This document shows positions 43,828 through 54,231 of a stretch of 64,000 bases of DNA, in pieces. The notes beneath the pieces were generated by a model that saw nothing but the letters and a program-made list of their open reading frames with translations, did not search any database and was not told the DNA's origin. How positions within the stretch are numbered: position 1 is the first letter of the stretch; each line of letters begins with the position of its first letter. The translations under genes were made by a program, and so were the position numbers. This DNA comes from SZUA-36 sp963801195 (lineage in GTDB: Bacteria; Pseudomonadota; Gammaproteobacteria; Xanthomonadales; SZUA-36): positions 434,001 through 498,000 of the forward strand of contig CAWDDX010000005.1 of assembly GCA_963801195.1 (NCBI GenBank), read 5' to 3'.

Positions 43828-44405
43828 ATAAACGTCACAACATCGTGCTTGCATCGGGGTCTCCGCGACGGCGGGAATTGCTGACGCAACTGCCGGTTGA
43901 TTTCAAAGTGGCGGCGGCCGATATAGACGAGTCGCTCATCGAAGGTGAATCACCGCGGGATTATGTGCTGCGTTTGTCGCGCGCTAAGGCCGTCGGGGGC
44001 TTCCGGCAAAACGGGTCCAGCTTGCCGGTGCTCGGTTCCGATACCATCGTCCTGCTGGACGGGGAAATCCTGGGTAAACCCGTGTCCAGGTCCGATGCCG
44101 AAAGTATGCTGAACCGTTTGTCTGACAGGACACACCAGGTGTATTCGGCGGTCGCGTTGGTGGTCGATGCCGAAACGGTTCTGGATGCACTCAATATCAC
44201 CGCGGTGACCTTCGCAGCAATGCCGGCGGCATGGATCAGACAATATTGCCAATCCGATGAACCCATGGACAAGGCGGGCGCCTACGCGGTCCAGGGTGGA
44301 ACCGGCCAGTACATCAGCCGCATTGAAGGCAGCTATTCCGGTGTGATGGGCCTGCCGCTGTTCGAAACCGCAGAATTGCTCCGCCGTGCCGGCTTGCTTT
44401 CATGA
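43824..44405 (+). CDS. maf: Maf-family nucleoside triphosphate pyrophosphatase
   Basis: A 193-aa protein with LASGSPRRRELLTQL, the Maf P-loop-like start, VLGSDTIVLLDGEILGKP and GAYAVQGGTGQYISRIEGSYSGVMGLPL. Maf proteins hydrolyse non-canonical or surplus dNTP/NTP such as dTTP and UTP (YhdE type). Order rlmH-maf-rng is conserved. Confidence 0.95.
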   Translation: MNKRHNIVLASGSPRRRELLTQLPVDFKVAAADIDESLIEGESPRDYVLRLSRAKAVGGFRQNGSSLPVLGSDTIVLLDGEILGKPVSRSDAESMLNRLSDRTHQVYSAVALVVDAETVLDALNITAVTFAAMPAAWIRQYCQSDEPMDKAGAYAVQGGTGQYISRIEGSYSGVMGLPLFETAELLRRAGLLS

Positions 44406-44472
44406 AAACCCGCGGGCAGTCAATTGACGCTCGTCCTCGCCGTTGTCTTTCCAGGTGTGGGATGATAGGTGT

Positions 44473-45942
44473 ATGAGCGAAGAAATCCTGATCAATCTCA
44501 CGCCTACTGAAACCCGTGTTGCCGTGGTCGAAAACGGTATGTTGCAGGAGGTTGCCCTCGAGCGCAACAGCCACCTGGGTTACCTGGGCAACATCTACAA
44601 GGGAACCGTCTCAAGGGTATTGCCCGGTATGCAGGCGGCGTTTATAGATATCGGCCTCGACCGTACTGCGTTTTTACATGCATCGGATATCTACCGGGTT
44701 GAACGTGAACAGATGCCGGACGATCCGCCACCGGAGCCGTCCATCTCCTCACTCGTACGTGAAGGAGAGGCGGTCGTCGTACAGGTCATCAAGGACCCGT
44801 TGGGCACCAAGGGTGCCCGCCTCACCACCAACCTGAGTATCCCGTCGAGATTCCTGGTATTGCTTCCCGATAGTGAGACCATTGCGATATCGGTGCGTAT
44901 CGAGGATGAGACGGAACGTAACCGGCTGAAGGGACTGCTGGCCACCATGCGCGAGCACAAGGGCAGGCACGGTTACATCGTCCGTACCAATGCTGAAAAC
45001 ATCAATGAATTCGCCTTGTCGGCAGACATGACCTACCTTGAGAAAATCTGGGAGAGCATTAACGCGCAAATCAAGGCCAGCAAACCCGGCGATTGTATAT
45101 ATGAGGATCTGTCACTGGGTCTGCGCGCCTTGCGTGACCACATGCATGAAGATGTGGATAAGGTACGTATTGACTCAGTGGAGGAATTCGAGCGATTGAA
45201 GGAATTTACCGGCAAGTTTTTGCCCGACTGGAAAGAGCGTATCGAATTTTATTCCGCCGAGCGGCCAATATTTGACCTTTACGGGATAGAAGACGAAATT
45301 GACCGGGCCCTGCATCGTACAACCCAGCTTAAATCAGGCGGCCACCTGGTCATCGACCAGACCGAAGCCATGACCACCATCGATGTGAACACCGGTGCAT
45401 ACGTCGGTCATCGCACGCTCGAAGAAACGATCTACAAGACCAACCTGGAGGCGGCCCAGGCAATTGCGCGGCAACTGCGTCTGCGGAATCTCGGCGGGAT
45501 CATCATCATAGATTTTATCGACATGGACAATGATGAGCACCGGCGCCAGGTCATACTCGCGCTGGAGAAGGCGCTCGAGCGTGATCACGCAAAGACCAGT
45601 ATCAGTGAGTTTTCGACACTTGGGCTGATTGAAATGACCCGTAAACGCACCACGGAGAGCCTCGGCCACGTGTTGTGCGAGCCTTGTCCGGTGTGTTCCG
45701 GACGTGGGGTACTCAAGAGTGCGGAAACCGTTTGTCTCGAGGTTTTCCGGGAAATCATGCGTTCGAGCCGACAGTTTGAGGCCAGCCGGTTACTGGTGGT
45801 TGCATCACCCTGCGTGGTTGACAAGATACTGGACGACCAGTCGACAACCGTGGCGGAGCTCGAGGAAGTGATCGGCAAATCGATCCGCTTCCAGCGCGAA
45901 GATCAGTACACCAGGGAACAATTTGACGTGGTGCTGCTCTAG
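44473..45942 (+). CDS. rng: Rng, ribonuclease G
   Basis: A 489-aa RNase E/G-family protein, the same length as E. coli RNase G, without the long RNase E tail. S1 domain at about 35-125 (GNIYKGTVSRVLPGMQAAFIDIG), catalytic Asp in TIDVNTGAYVG and DFIDMDNDEHR, and the Zn-link CPVCSGRG. It trims 16S rRNA 5' end and degrades some mRNAs. ATG 44473 (MSEEILINLTP) is the family start. Confidence 0.96.
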   Translation: MSEEILINLTPTETRVAVVENGMLQEVALERNSHLGYLGNIYKGTVSRVLPGMQAAFIDIGLDRTAFLHASDIYRVEREQMPDDPPPEPSISSLVREGEAVVVQVIKDPLGTKGARLTTNLSIPSRFLVLLPDSETIAISVRIEDETERNRLKGLLATMREHKGRHGYIVRTNAENINEFALSADMTYLEKIWESINAQIKASKPGDCIYEDLSLGLRALRDHMHEDVDKVRIDSVEEFERLKEFTGKFLPDWKERIEFYSAERPIFDLYGIEDEIDRALHRTTQLKSGGHLVIDQTEAMTTIDVNTGAYVGHRTLEETIYKTNLEAAQAIARQLRLRNLGGIIIIDFIDMDNDEHRRQVILALEKALERDHAKTSISEFSTLGLIEMTRKRTTESLGHVLCEPCPVCSGRGVLKSAETVCLEVFREIMRSSRQFEASRLLVVASPCVVDKILDDQSTTVAELEEVIGKSIRFQREDQYTREQFDVVLL

Positions 45943-45962
45943 ACCGGTATGGATCATCCCAT

Positions 45963-48900
45963 ATGAGCAATTTACGCAAATTTTTCCTGCGGCTGAGAAC
46001 CCTGTTATGGACGGCGTTGACCCTGTTGACGGTGTTGGCGGCGGTTGTCGTGGGGGTCGGCAAGTTGCTAATGCCTTACAGTGAGCAGTATCAGCCCGAG
46101 TTGGAAGCCTGGCTGAGCAAGGCGTTCAATCAACCGGTCAGGGTAGAAAGCTTTAGCGGCGAGTGGAAGGCTTTCGGGCCGCGTATCAGCCTGCGTGGAT
46201 TAACCCTGATGCCGGAAGGCCTGCAGTCCGAGATCGCGATCAACCGCGCTGCACTGGACATCAAGCCGCTCAATATCCTGATCCCCGGCAGACCGCTCTA
46301 CAGTTTCAGGATAATTGGGGCAGACCTTTCGCTGGTGCGTCAGTCCGACGGGCGCTACGTATTGTCGGGGCTGGGGGTGAGCGATTCCGGATCGGGCAAT
46401 GAAAAAAGTCCCGCCCTGAGGGACGTGGCCCTGGACGGTGAAGTCCGCCTGCAGGATATCAGTCTCAGTTTTGACGACCCGGAACGTGGAATTCACATGG
46501 TCCTGGCCAATGTCAACGGTCGTCTGGCGGCCGATGGCCGCAATATTTCCGCCGAGATACAAGCCAGTCTCACCGACAGGGACAGGCTGCGGGTCGTGGG
46601 CGACCTCGAAACAACCGTCAAGATCAGGCTGGATTCCGAACAGCACCTCGCAAAAGCCCAATGGCATATCCAAACGGGTGAGTTGTTATTGTCGGAACTG
46701 GTAAGACAGTTGCCTCATCACCCGCTGGTTCCCGTTTCGGGACGTTTAAACGCCGAGGTCTGGGGTGAATGGCAGTCGGGCAGTCCGCAGGAGATGCAGG
46801 GCGTTATCGATCTGCGTGATGCAAAGCTCAGCTCGCAAACCGGGCCAATGACCATTGATCACCTGAACGGCCGCTTCAACTTTCAATTCACACAACGAAA
46901 AAACTGGCGATTCGACCTGTCAGACCTGGCCGTCGAATATGCCAATGAGGCGTGGCAAAGCGCGCGTTTTTCCGTAGCCAGGAATCTTTCGCAGGACCTC
47001 GGGCTCTGGGTCAGTGCCGATTTTATGGAACTGGAGTTCCCGCTTCAACTCACCCAGAAAATCATCGCGAGTTACAACACGCCGTGGCCGGTCGCCATTC
47101 CCAAACGTGCCCAGGGTGGGGTGACGGATTTCGACCTCATGCTGGATTCAAAGTGGCGGGTAAAAATGGCCAGGGGCGAGTTAAAAGACGGGCGCTTCTG
47201 GGGTTGGGACAAGGGGCCGGATGTCGAGGGTATCGATGCTCAGATCGATCTCGACAACGGCGTGGGCGACGTCAGTTTTAGCGGCCAGTCCGTCAAGCTC
47301 GACTGGTTGACCACGTTCCGGCGTCCGGTGATAGCAGATCTTTCCGACTGCCGGGTGGAACTCCAGTGGGTGAATAAAAGCGACTGGCGGATGGATCTGA
47401 ATTACTGCCGGGTGGAAAACGCGGATATCAGCGCGTTTGGCCGGGTGCGCATGGCCTGGGGCGATGGTAAACCCAATGTCGATATCAACGTGGTAATGGA
47501 ACGCGGAGATATTTCACGGTTCGGCGACTATTGGCCCGAAAACGTCATGAGCGACAAGACCCTTCACTGGTTACGCACGTCACTGCTGGGTGGCGAGGTT
47601 TTGAACGGACGGTATTCAATGGTGGGCGATCTCGATGATTTTCCGTTCCACAACCATGCAGGCCGTATGCAGGCAATCGCACCGGTCAGGAATGTGGACC
47701 TGAGGTATGCCGACAAATGGCCCAATGCGAGACGGGTCGATGCGACGGCAGTTTTTGTTAACCGCGGTATGATGGTCGAGGGTGTGATCGGGGATACTGG
47801 CGGTGCAGCGGTGGACAGGGTAACCGCCAGCATCGGGGATTTTAAAAAACCTGTACTGGACGTTAGCTGGCAAGCTGCAACCGATTTACCCAAATTGATC
47901 AGGTATATCAGGAAAACACCGCTGCTCGACGGTCTGCAACTCGATCCGGATCAGTTTGAATTTGCGGGCGGTTCCGAGATCGACGGGCATTTGCACACGG
48001 TGTTGGGGGGCTCCGCCAACCCGTTGCAGGTCGAGGGTAGCCTGTTACTCGAGGGCAATCGCTTCACCGACACGGTTTCCGGTGTCGTGCTGGACGGGAT
48101 CACGGGCCGGCTCGGTTATACGCGTGACGGGCTGAAAGCAATGAGCCTGCCGGCTCTGTACGAGGGGCTTCCCGTCAGCCTCGATATCACTTCCCGGTGG
48201 GCCGAAGCGGAAGTGTTCCGCGCCCACGTTGCGGGTGATTTGCCGGTTGAGAAGGTTATCCCGGCGCAGTTGTTCGAACGCGAACCGCTGTTTCATCGGG
48301 CCACCGGCACCAGCCACTGGGATATCAGCCTGAGCGTTGCTTCGGTCGAGGGTCAGCAAGACAGGGAAACCTGGCTGGAAATGTACAGCGGACTCGAAGG
48401 CGTGGGTATCGATCTGCCCGCACCGTTGGCGAAAGCCGCTGACGTCAGCTGGCCACTGGTCGTGCGCTATCCTGTCCGAGCACGGCAGAACGTGGTCACA
48501 GCAGATCTTCCGGGTCGGGCGCAGTTCAAGATGGAACTGTCCAGGGACGACTCCAGTCCGCTCAGGGCAGCAGTTGAACTGGGTGGCAAGGTCGAGGGTC
48601 TGCCCGGCAAGGGTCTCTTCAGTATCGGCGGTTCGAGTCCTGCCTTTGACCTTGACGGCTGGATCGACCTGGCCGTAGAGCGCTTTTCAAAGCAGGAAAG
48701 TGCAGGCGGACTGAGCCTGCAGACCGCCAGCGTGGATGCCGGGAACATCTTGTTTTTTGACCGCAAGTTTGACAATGTCGGACTCCGGATGACCTATGAA
48801 GACGGTATCATCACGGGAGAATTCGACGGTCAGGACATCAACGGAACCGTACGTTATTTCAAAAGTGAAACCGGTTCCCACAGCATGTCGGGTGAATTTG

Positions 48901-49892
48901 AACGGCTCATCATGCCGGATCCGGTTGCTCAAGGCATGTCCGTGGACACCGACCCTGCCGATCTGCCGGAAATGCATTTCTACTGCAAGCAATTTGGCTA
49001 CCTGGGTCTGGATCTCGGTGAAACCCGTATTGAGGGCTATCCCGTCAATCATGGCTTTCACATCGAGTCCGTGGAAGCGCAGTCATCCAGCTTCATGTTC
49101 AACGCACGTGGCGACTGGACCAAGGATGATCAGGGCGAGCGATCGGATTTCAATATCCGTATCACTTCGGAAAGCCTGGGTGCGTTGCTGGAAGCGATGG
49201 ATATTTCATCCGCCATACGCGGCGGCCAGACGCTGGTCCATTTCGACGCGTGGTGGGAAGGTCCGCCCGCTGCCTTCGCCCTCGAACGACTGAATGGCGA
49301 CATGGATATCAGTGTGATCCAGGGCAATATACTGACGGCGGATTCCGGTGCAGGACGTGTGCTTGGCTTGTTCAGTTTGTCGGAACTTCCGAGACGCTTG
49401 TCGATGGACTTCCGGGATGTATTTGATGAAGGCTTCAGCTTTGACGAAGCCAAGGGAACGATGAAGCTTGAAAATGGCACCAGTAGCACCGATGACCTTA
49501 CATTGAGTTCGACTGTTGCGCAGATCACTATCGTTGGCAGTACAGACCTTGTTGCGAAAACATTTGACTACGAATTTACCGTGCAACCGGGCGTGAGCAA
49601 AACGCTGCCGGTGATTGGGGCGATCGCGGGCGGTCCGATCGGCGCAGCGGCAGGCCTGGCGTTACAGGCCATACTGCGCGATGCACTGGGTGAAGCGGCG
49701 GAAGCGAAGTACATTATTCGCGGGCCTTGGGAAAACCCGGTGATAGAACCGGTAGGAAAACAAACGAAAAACGAACATACCGGTGACAAACCGAAGACCG
49801 GCAACCCTGCGGACACGCAGCCTGAAACTGAACAGAAAACCGGGACCGGTAACAGCGGTTCAAAACCAAAAGACGGGAATACCTATGACTGA
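45963..49892 (+). CDS. yhdP: YhdP-family AsmA-like lipid-transport protein
   Basis: A 1309-aa protein anchored by one N-terminal helix (about 15-38) with a long beta-rich bridge-like body and a conserved C-terminal segment (DFEFTVQPGVSKTLPVIGAIAGGPIGAAAGLALQAIL-type) before a charged, likely disordered tail. YhdP with TamB and YdbH carries phospholipid from inner to outer membrane. It lies between rng and tldD, as in many gammaproteobacteria. The last eight bases overlap tldD. Confidence 0.93.
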   Translation: MSNLRKFFLRLRTLLWTALTLLTVLAAVVVGVGKLLMPYSEQYQPELEAWLSKAFNQPVRVESFSGEWKAFGPRISLRGLTLMPEGLQSEIAINRAALDIKPLNILIPGRPLYSFRIIGADLSLVRQSDGRYVLSGLGVSDSGSGNEKSPALRDVALDGEVRLQDISLSFDDPERGIHMVLANVNGRLAADGRNISAEIQASLTDRDRLRVVGDLETTVKIRLDSEQHLAKAQWHIQTGELLLSELVRQLPHHPLVPVSGRLNAEVWGEWQSGSPQEMQGVIDLRDAKLSSQTGPMTIDHLNGRFNFQFTQRKNWRFDLSDLAVEYANEAWQSARFSVARNLSQDLGLWVSADFMELEFPLQLTQKIIASYNTPWPVAIPKRAQGGVTDFDLMLDSKWRVKMARGELKDGRFWGWDKGPDVEGIDAQIDLDNGVGDVSFSGQSVKLDWLTTFRRPVIADLSDCRVELQWVNKSDWRMDLNYCRVENADISAFGRVRMAWGDGKPNVDINVVMERGDISRFGDYWPENVMSDKTLHWLRTSLLGGEVLNGRYSMVGDLDDFPFHNHAGRMQAIAPVRNVDLRYADKWPNARRVDATAVFVNRGMMVEGVIGDTGGAAVDRVTASIGDFKKPVLDVSWQAATDLPKLIRYIRKTPLLDGLQLDPDQFEFAGGSEIDGHLHTVLGGSANPLQVEGSLLLEGNRFTDTVSGVVLDGITGRLGYTRDGLKAMSLPALYEGLPVSLDITSRWAEAEVFRAHVAGDLPVEKVIPAQLFEREPLFHRATGTSHWDISLSVASVEGQQDRETWLEMYSGLEGVGIDLPAPLAKAADVSWPLVVRYPVRARQNVVTADLPGRAQFKMELSRDDSSPLRAAVELGGKVEGLPGKGLFSIGGSSPAFDLDGWIDLAVERFSKQESAGGLSLQTASVDAGNILFFDRKFDNVGLRMTYEDGIITGEFDGQDINGTVRYFKSETGSHSMSGEFERLIMPDPVAQGMSVDTDPADLPEMHFYCKQFGYLGLDLGETRIEGYPVNHGFHIESVEAQSSSFMFNARGDWTKDDQGERSDFNIRITSESLGALLEAMDISSAIRGGQTLVHFDAWWEGPPAAFALERLNGDMDISVIQGNILTADSGAGRVLGLFSLSELPRRLSMDFRDVFDEGFSFDEAKGTMKLENGTSSTDDLTLSSTVAQITIVGSTDLVAKTFDYEFTVQPGVSKTLPVIGAIAGGPIGAAAGLALQAILRDALGEAAEAKYIIRGPWENPVIEPVGKQTKNEHTGDKPKTGNPADTQPETEQKTGTGNSGSKPKDGNTYD

Positions 49893-51327
49893 TATGTTTA
49901 ATCTGGCCGAACAGCAACTGCTGGCGCCCGGCGGGCTGAGCCAGACGGACCTGGAGAAAGTACTACACCACCTGATGGGCCCGTCGGTTGATTCCGGGGA
50001 TTTGTATTTTCAGAACACCACTCACGAGGCGTGGTCACTGGAGGACGGATTGGTCAGGAGCGGCACGCACGCGGTCGAGCAGGGCGTTGGCATACGGGCA
50101 ATCAGCGGTGAGAAGACAGGTTTTGCCTATGCAGACGAGATTGTCATGCCATCCCTGATGCAGGCGTCATCCGCAGCCCGCGCGATCGCCCGGCAGGGAT
50201 CGCAAGGGGTCGTCCAGGCCTGGCGCCGGGACCAGTCAAAGGCCCTGTATTTACCGGACGATCCGATGCCCGTCTTAAGCGCAGATCAGAAAGTTGACCT
50301 GCTGCGGCAGATCGATACCTATGCCCGCTCACTTGACCCGAAGGTCAAGCAGGTGGTGGTCAGTCTCGCGGCGACCCACGATACCATCCTGGTCGCGTCA
50401 ACAGATGGTTCGCTGGCCGCCGATATTCGCCCGCTGGTGCGTTTGAATGTTGCCGTGATCGCCGAACACGACGGAAGGCGCGAACAGGGCAGCGATGGCG
50501 GTGGCGGACGTTTTGATTATCTTCAACTGATCAAGGACAACGCCTGGCAACATTTTGCGGATGAAGCAGTCAGGCAGGCGCTTGTGAACCTGCAAGCCGA
50601 TGCCGCGCCCGCCGGCACCATGACCGTCGTGCTGGGTCCCGGCTGGCCCGGCGTGTTATTACACGAAGCCGTGGGACATGGCCTGGAGGGCGATTTCAAC
50701 CGTAAGGGCACTTCAACATTCAGTGGCAGGATGGGTCAAAAGGTTGCCGCTGAAGGTGTCACCATCGTCGATGACGGCACGCTTCCCGAGCGGCGTGGGT
50801 CATTGAGCGTGGATGACGAGGGAACGGCAACACAGCAAACCGTTCTGATTGAAAACGGGGTGCTGGTAGGTTACATGCAGGACAAGCTCAATGCCCGCCT
50901 GATGAACATGAAGCCAACGGGAAATGGCCGGCGCGAGTCGTTTACCCATTTGCCGATGCCGAGGATGACCAATACTTTCATGCTGCCGGGTAATCACGAT
51001 CCGCAGGAAATTATCCGCTCCGTCGACAAGGGTCTTTACGCCGTTAATTTCGCGGGGGGGCAGGTCGACATTACTTCGGGTAAATTCGTATTTTCCGCCT
51101 CCGAGGCCTATTTAATCGAAAACGGCAAAGTCACGCGTCCCGTCCGCGGCGCCACATTGATCGGCAACGGACCCGAGGTCATGACTCGTGTCAGCATGGT
51201 GGGCAATGATTTAAAACTGGATGCCGGTGTTGGTGTGTGCGGTAAGGACGGGCAGAGTATTCCCGTGGGCGTTGGCCAGCCAACCTTGCGCATCGACGCC
51301 TTAACGGTCGGGGGTACGCAGACTTGA
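49885..51327 (+). CDS. tldD: TldD, metalloprotease of the TldD/TldE pair
   Basis: A 480-aa protein with the zinc motif HEAVGHGLEGD (HExxxH). With TldE (PmbA) it cleaves unfolded peptides, for example in microcin maturation and CcdA turnover. ATG 49885 overlaps the yhdP stop; the longer frame from 49783 runs inside yhdP. Confidence 0.97.
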   Translation: MTDMFNLAEQQLLAPGGLSQTDLEKVLHHLMGPSVDSGDLYFQNTTHEAWSLEDGLVRSGTHAVEQGVGIRAISGEKTGFAYADEIVMPSLMQASSAARAIARQGSQGVVQAWRRDQSKALYLPDDPMPVLSADQKVDLLRQIDTYARSLDPKVKQVVVSLAATHDTILVASTDGSLAADIRPLVRLNVAVIAEHDGRREQGSDGGGGRFDYLQLIKDNAWQHFADEAVRQALVNLQADAAPAGTMTVVLGPGWPGVLLHEAVGHGLEGDFNRKGTSTFSGRMGQKVAAEGVTIVDDGTLPERRGSLSVDDEGTATQQTVLIENGVLVGYMQDKLNARLMNMKPTGNGRRESFTHLPMPRMTNTFMLPGNHDPQEIIRSVDKGLYAVNFAGGQVDITSGKFVFSASEAYLIENGKVTRPVRGATLIGNGPEVMTRVSMVGNDLKLDAGVGVCGKDGQSIPVGVGQPTLRIDALTVGGTQT

Positions 51328-51379
51328 TGCTTGGCGTGAAACGTGAGGCTGATGGTAATGCGGTGCCATTAACTGACAG

Positions 51380-51898
51380 CTATGGCAACGGATTTTCTGC
51401 ATCCATTGTACGCAATAACTTGAACAATTTACGTGCGGAGGCCGGCGGCTTGTTGAGCTTGGCTTCCTTCCGGGCATTGCGGATTAACTGGCGCAGTACC
51501 TGCGCATTTGTATCGGGGATCTGTTCGAGCAGTTCGGACAATACCTGGTCGCTGCCCTCGAGCAAGCGGTCCCTCCAGGCCTCGATGTGATGAAAATGTG
51601 CGCTGGCCTGCCGGGCTTTTTGATCAAAATTAGATACCGCGTCCAGCAAAGTCTGGTTGTCACGCTGACGAAGCATTTTGCCGACGGTCATCAACTGTCT
51701 TTTCCTGGCGCCGTGCGCCTTGATACCCCGGGCAAATTCAATTTCACCCCGCAGTTCCTCATCCATCGGCATACTTTTGAGCCTGGCTTCGGGCATCGAG
51801 ACCAGTTCTTTGGCCAGATCCAGCAAGGCCTGGGCTTCGCGTTTGCGCTGGCTTTTACTGATTTCCAGTGTGTCGTTTTCGGTCGTGGATTCGATCAT
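51380..51898 (-). CDS. darP: DarP (YjgA), ribosome 50S-assembly factor
   Basis: A 172-aa, all-helical DUF615 protein: EISKSQRKREAQALLDLAKELVSM, RGIKAHGARKRQLMTVGKMLR and FHHIEAWRDRLLEGSD are the family blocks. It helps late 50S assembly. It lies between tldD and pmbA on the opposite strand, a common order. ATG 51898 (MIESTTEN) is chosen; the frame extends 22 residues further without likeness. Confidence 0.95.
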   Translation of the reverse strand: MIESTTENDTLEISKSQRKREAQALLDLAKELVSMPEARLKSMPMDEELRGEIEFARGIKAHGARKRQLMTVGKMLRQRDNQTLLDAVSNFDQKARQASAHFHHIEAWRDRLLEGSDQVLSELLEQIPDTNAQVLRQLIRNARKEAKLNKPPASARKLFKLLRTMDAENPLP

Positions 51899-52027
51899 GC
51901 CGTTTTTAATCCAAGGGAGTTGATAGCGTAATGTCCTGTGCAATGTGGCGGTCAAGCGCCTCACAAAAGATTTTAATCACGGCGCCGCCTGTGGGTTATG
52001 GCCGCTCCTTCTGTGGGGAGACACCCC

Positions 52028-53389
52028 ATGACTGATACGCATATGGTAGCCCAGGCTGTGCCTGACCGCGATCAGGAATTGTCCTTGCTGACCGAAAGCG
52101 CGCAGCAGGCCCTGGACTTCGCGCGCAGCTTGGGCGCGGATGGGGCCGAAGTGTCGGCGAGTATTCATTTCGGTCTGGACGTGAACGTGCGCAAGGGCGA
52201 AGTGGAAACGCTGGAACACTCGCGCGACCGCGGGCTGGGCATCAGTGTCTACCTCGGCAAGAGCAAGGGGCATGCCAGCAGCGGTGATTTGCGACCGGAA
52301 ACGATTCGTGACTGTGTGGCAAAGGCGATTGATATCGCCCGTTTCACACAGGCGGATAAATGTAACGGACTGGCGCCGGTTGAACGGCTGGCGACCCATT
52401 TTCCGGACCTGGACCTATGGCATCCTCAGGCCCTGGATGCAGAACAGACCACCCAACGGGCGCTGGCCTGCGAAGCGGCGGGTCTTGAAAACCCCAAGGT
52501 TTCGAATTCGGACGGCGCATCCGCCTCGTGTAGTTTCGGCTTGAGCGTCTACGCCAATTCGAATGGTTTTGTCGGCCGCCGCGACGGTACCCGTTACCAG
52601 CAGAGTTGCGTGTTGATCGCGGGTGTCGGTGAGGCCATGCAACGTGACTATTGGTACGATTCGCGGCGGGCATTTTCCGATCTCGAAGCCGTTGAAGAAA
52701 CCGGTCGCGAGGCGGCACGCAGGACCGTGGAACGTCTCGGCGCACGCAATATCCCGACCTGCTCGGTACCGGTGCTGTTTGCCCCCGAGGTTGCGCGCGG
52801 GCTGATCGGCCACCTGTTATCCGCCATATCGGGCAGTGCGCTTTATCGCAAGGCCACCTTCCTGCAGGACGCAAAGGGGCAACAGTTGTTTCCCGACTGG
52901 GTGACCTTGTCCGAACGGCCCGGTATCCGGCGGGGACCGGCCAGTACGGCCTTCGATGCCGAAGGTGTGGCGACACTGGACCGCGAAATTATCGAGCATG
53001 GCATCCTCACCGGTTATGTGCTGGATACCTATTCTGCGCGCAGGCTCGGGCTGGAGACGACCGGCAATGCCGGTGGCGTGCATAACCTGGTCGTGGAACC
53101 GGGCCGGTATTCTGCCCGGGAGCTGATGCGCCAGATGGGAACCGGTCTGTTGGTCACCGATGTCATGGGGCAGGGTGTCAACATCATAACCGGTGATTAT
53201 TCCCGCGGTGCGGCCGGTTTCTGGATAAAGGATGGCGAGATACAATTCCCGGTCGACGAAGTGACCATTGCGGGCAACCTCAAGGACATGTTCATGTGTA
53301 TCGAGGCGGTTGGAAATGACGTAGACGACCGCTCCACGGTTCAATGCGGCTCAATACTGATGGGTAATTTGACGGTAGCCGGTTCTTAG
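52028..53389 (+). CDS. pmbA: PmbA (TldE), partner of TldD
   Basis: A 453-aa protein with the TldE fold (GADGAEVSASIHFGLDVNVRKGEVETLEHS at the N terminus, GNAGGVHNLVVEPG near the C terminus) and no HExxxH motif, as expected for the non-catalytic partner. ATG 52028 is the best start (MTDTHMVAQ). Confidence 0.96.
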   Translation: MTDTHMVAQAVPDRDQELSLLTESAQQALDFARSLGADGAEVSASIHFGLDVNVRKGEVETLEHSRDRGLGISVYLGKSKGHASSGDLRPETIRDCVAKAIDIARFTQADKCNGLAPVERLATHFPDLDLWHPQALDAEQTTQRALACEAAGLENPKVSNSDGASASCSFGLSVYANSNGFVGRRDGTRYQQSCVLIAGVGEAMQRDYWYDSRRAFSDLEAVEETGREAARRTVERLGARNIPTCSVPVLFAPEVARGLIGHLLSAISGSALYRKATFLQDAKGQQLFPDWVTLSERPGIRRGPASTAFDAEGVATLDREIIEHGILTGYVLDTYSARRLGLETTGNAGGVHNLVVEPGRYSARELMRQMGTGLLVTDVMGQGVNIITGDYSRGAAGFWIKDGEIQFPVDEVTIAGNLKDMFMCIEAVGNDVDDRSTVQCGSILMGNLTVAGS

Positions 53390-53413
53390 ACCACTGCCTG
53401 GCTGGCAAAGCGA

Positions 53414-54178
53414 ATGTTCCGCTACCTGCGCATCGCGATATTATTGACGATACTGGCAATTGTTGCCGGTAACCAGTGGTTGACCGGCAAACGCTTGAAC
53501 AGTTGGACAAAGCCCCTTTGGATCACGATCTATCCGGTCCTCGCCGATCCTGGCCCTGACATCCGCCGTTATGCCGAAAGCATCGATGCGGGTTCATTTC
53601 AGGAAATAGATGACTTTCTCACGCAACAGGCCGCAAGATACGGGCAGCCACTCGCGAAGGCCGCAATTTTCCAGGTCGCCCGTCCATTAACCGCGCTGCC
53701 GCCTGCTCTGCCAGTGGAATATTCGGGTTTGAAAGTAGCCTTGTGGAGTCTTGAGATGCGCTGGTGGTCCTGGAGAAATGGCGCACAGGACGGGCTGGCC
53801 CCTGGTGATATCAGGATGTTCGTGATCTACCAGAAAGCCGACCCCAACGGCCCGCTGGAACGTTCGGTCGGGGTCAGAAAGGGCGGTTACGGGGTGGTCA
53901 ATGCCGTGGCGTCCAGCCAGAGGGCGGCACGCAACCGGATCATCATTACGCACGAACTGCTGCACGTGCTGGGCGCCACGGACAAATACGACCTTCATAG
54001 CGGACAGCCGCTCGCGCCGGACGGTCTGGCAGATCCGCAGCAGGTACCGTTGTACCCGCAGCATCGCGCCGAAATCATGGGCGGGCGTATCGCGGATTCA
54101 GCCAATCGTTGGGTATACCCGGCAAGCCTTAGGTTCTGTGTTATCGGGCCCGGCACCGCGGCGGAAATTGGCTGGTAG
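53414..54178 (+). CDS. Putative membrane-anchored zinc metallopeptidase of unknown role
   Basis: A 254-aa protein with an N-terminal hydrophobic helix (about 3-20, FRYLRIAILLTILAIVAGNQ) that is a signal anchor, and a zinc-peptidase-like motif THELLHVLGATDKYD (His-Glu-x-x-His followed by an Asp/Tyr) at about 180-194. No exact family is recognised. It follows pmbA by 24 bases, so it might belong to that operon. Confidence 0.6.
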   Translation: MFRYLRIAILLTILAIVAGNQWLTGKRLNSWTKPLWITIYPVLADPGPDIRRYAESIDAGSFQEIDDFLTQQAARYGQPLAKAAIFQVARPLTALPPALPVEYSGLKVALWSLEMRWWSWRNGAQDGLAPGDIRMFVIYQKADPNGPLERSVGVRKGGYGVVNAVASSQRAARNRIIITHELLHVLGATDKYDLHSGQPLAPDGLADPQQVPLYPQHRAEIMGGRIADSANRWVYPASLRFCVIGPGTAAEIGW

Positions 54179-54231
54179 ATTGCCAGGGCAAACCGCGGTT
54201 ACAGCCGCAAGCCTCCATGCACTCATTTCAT

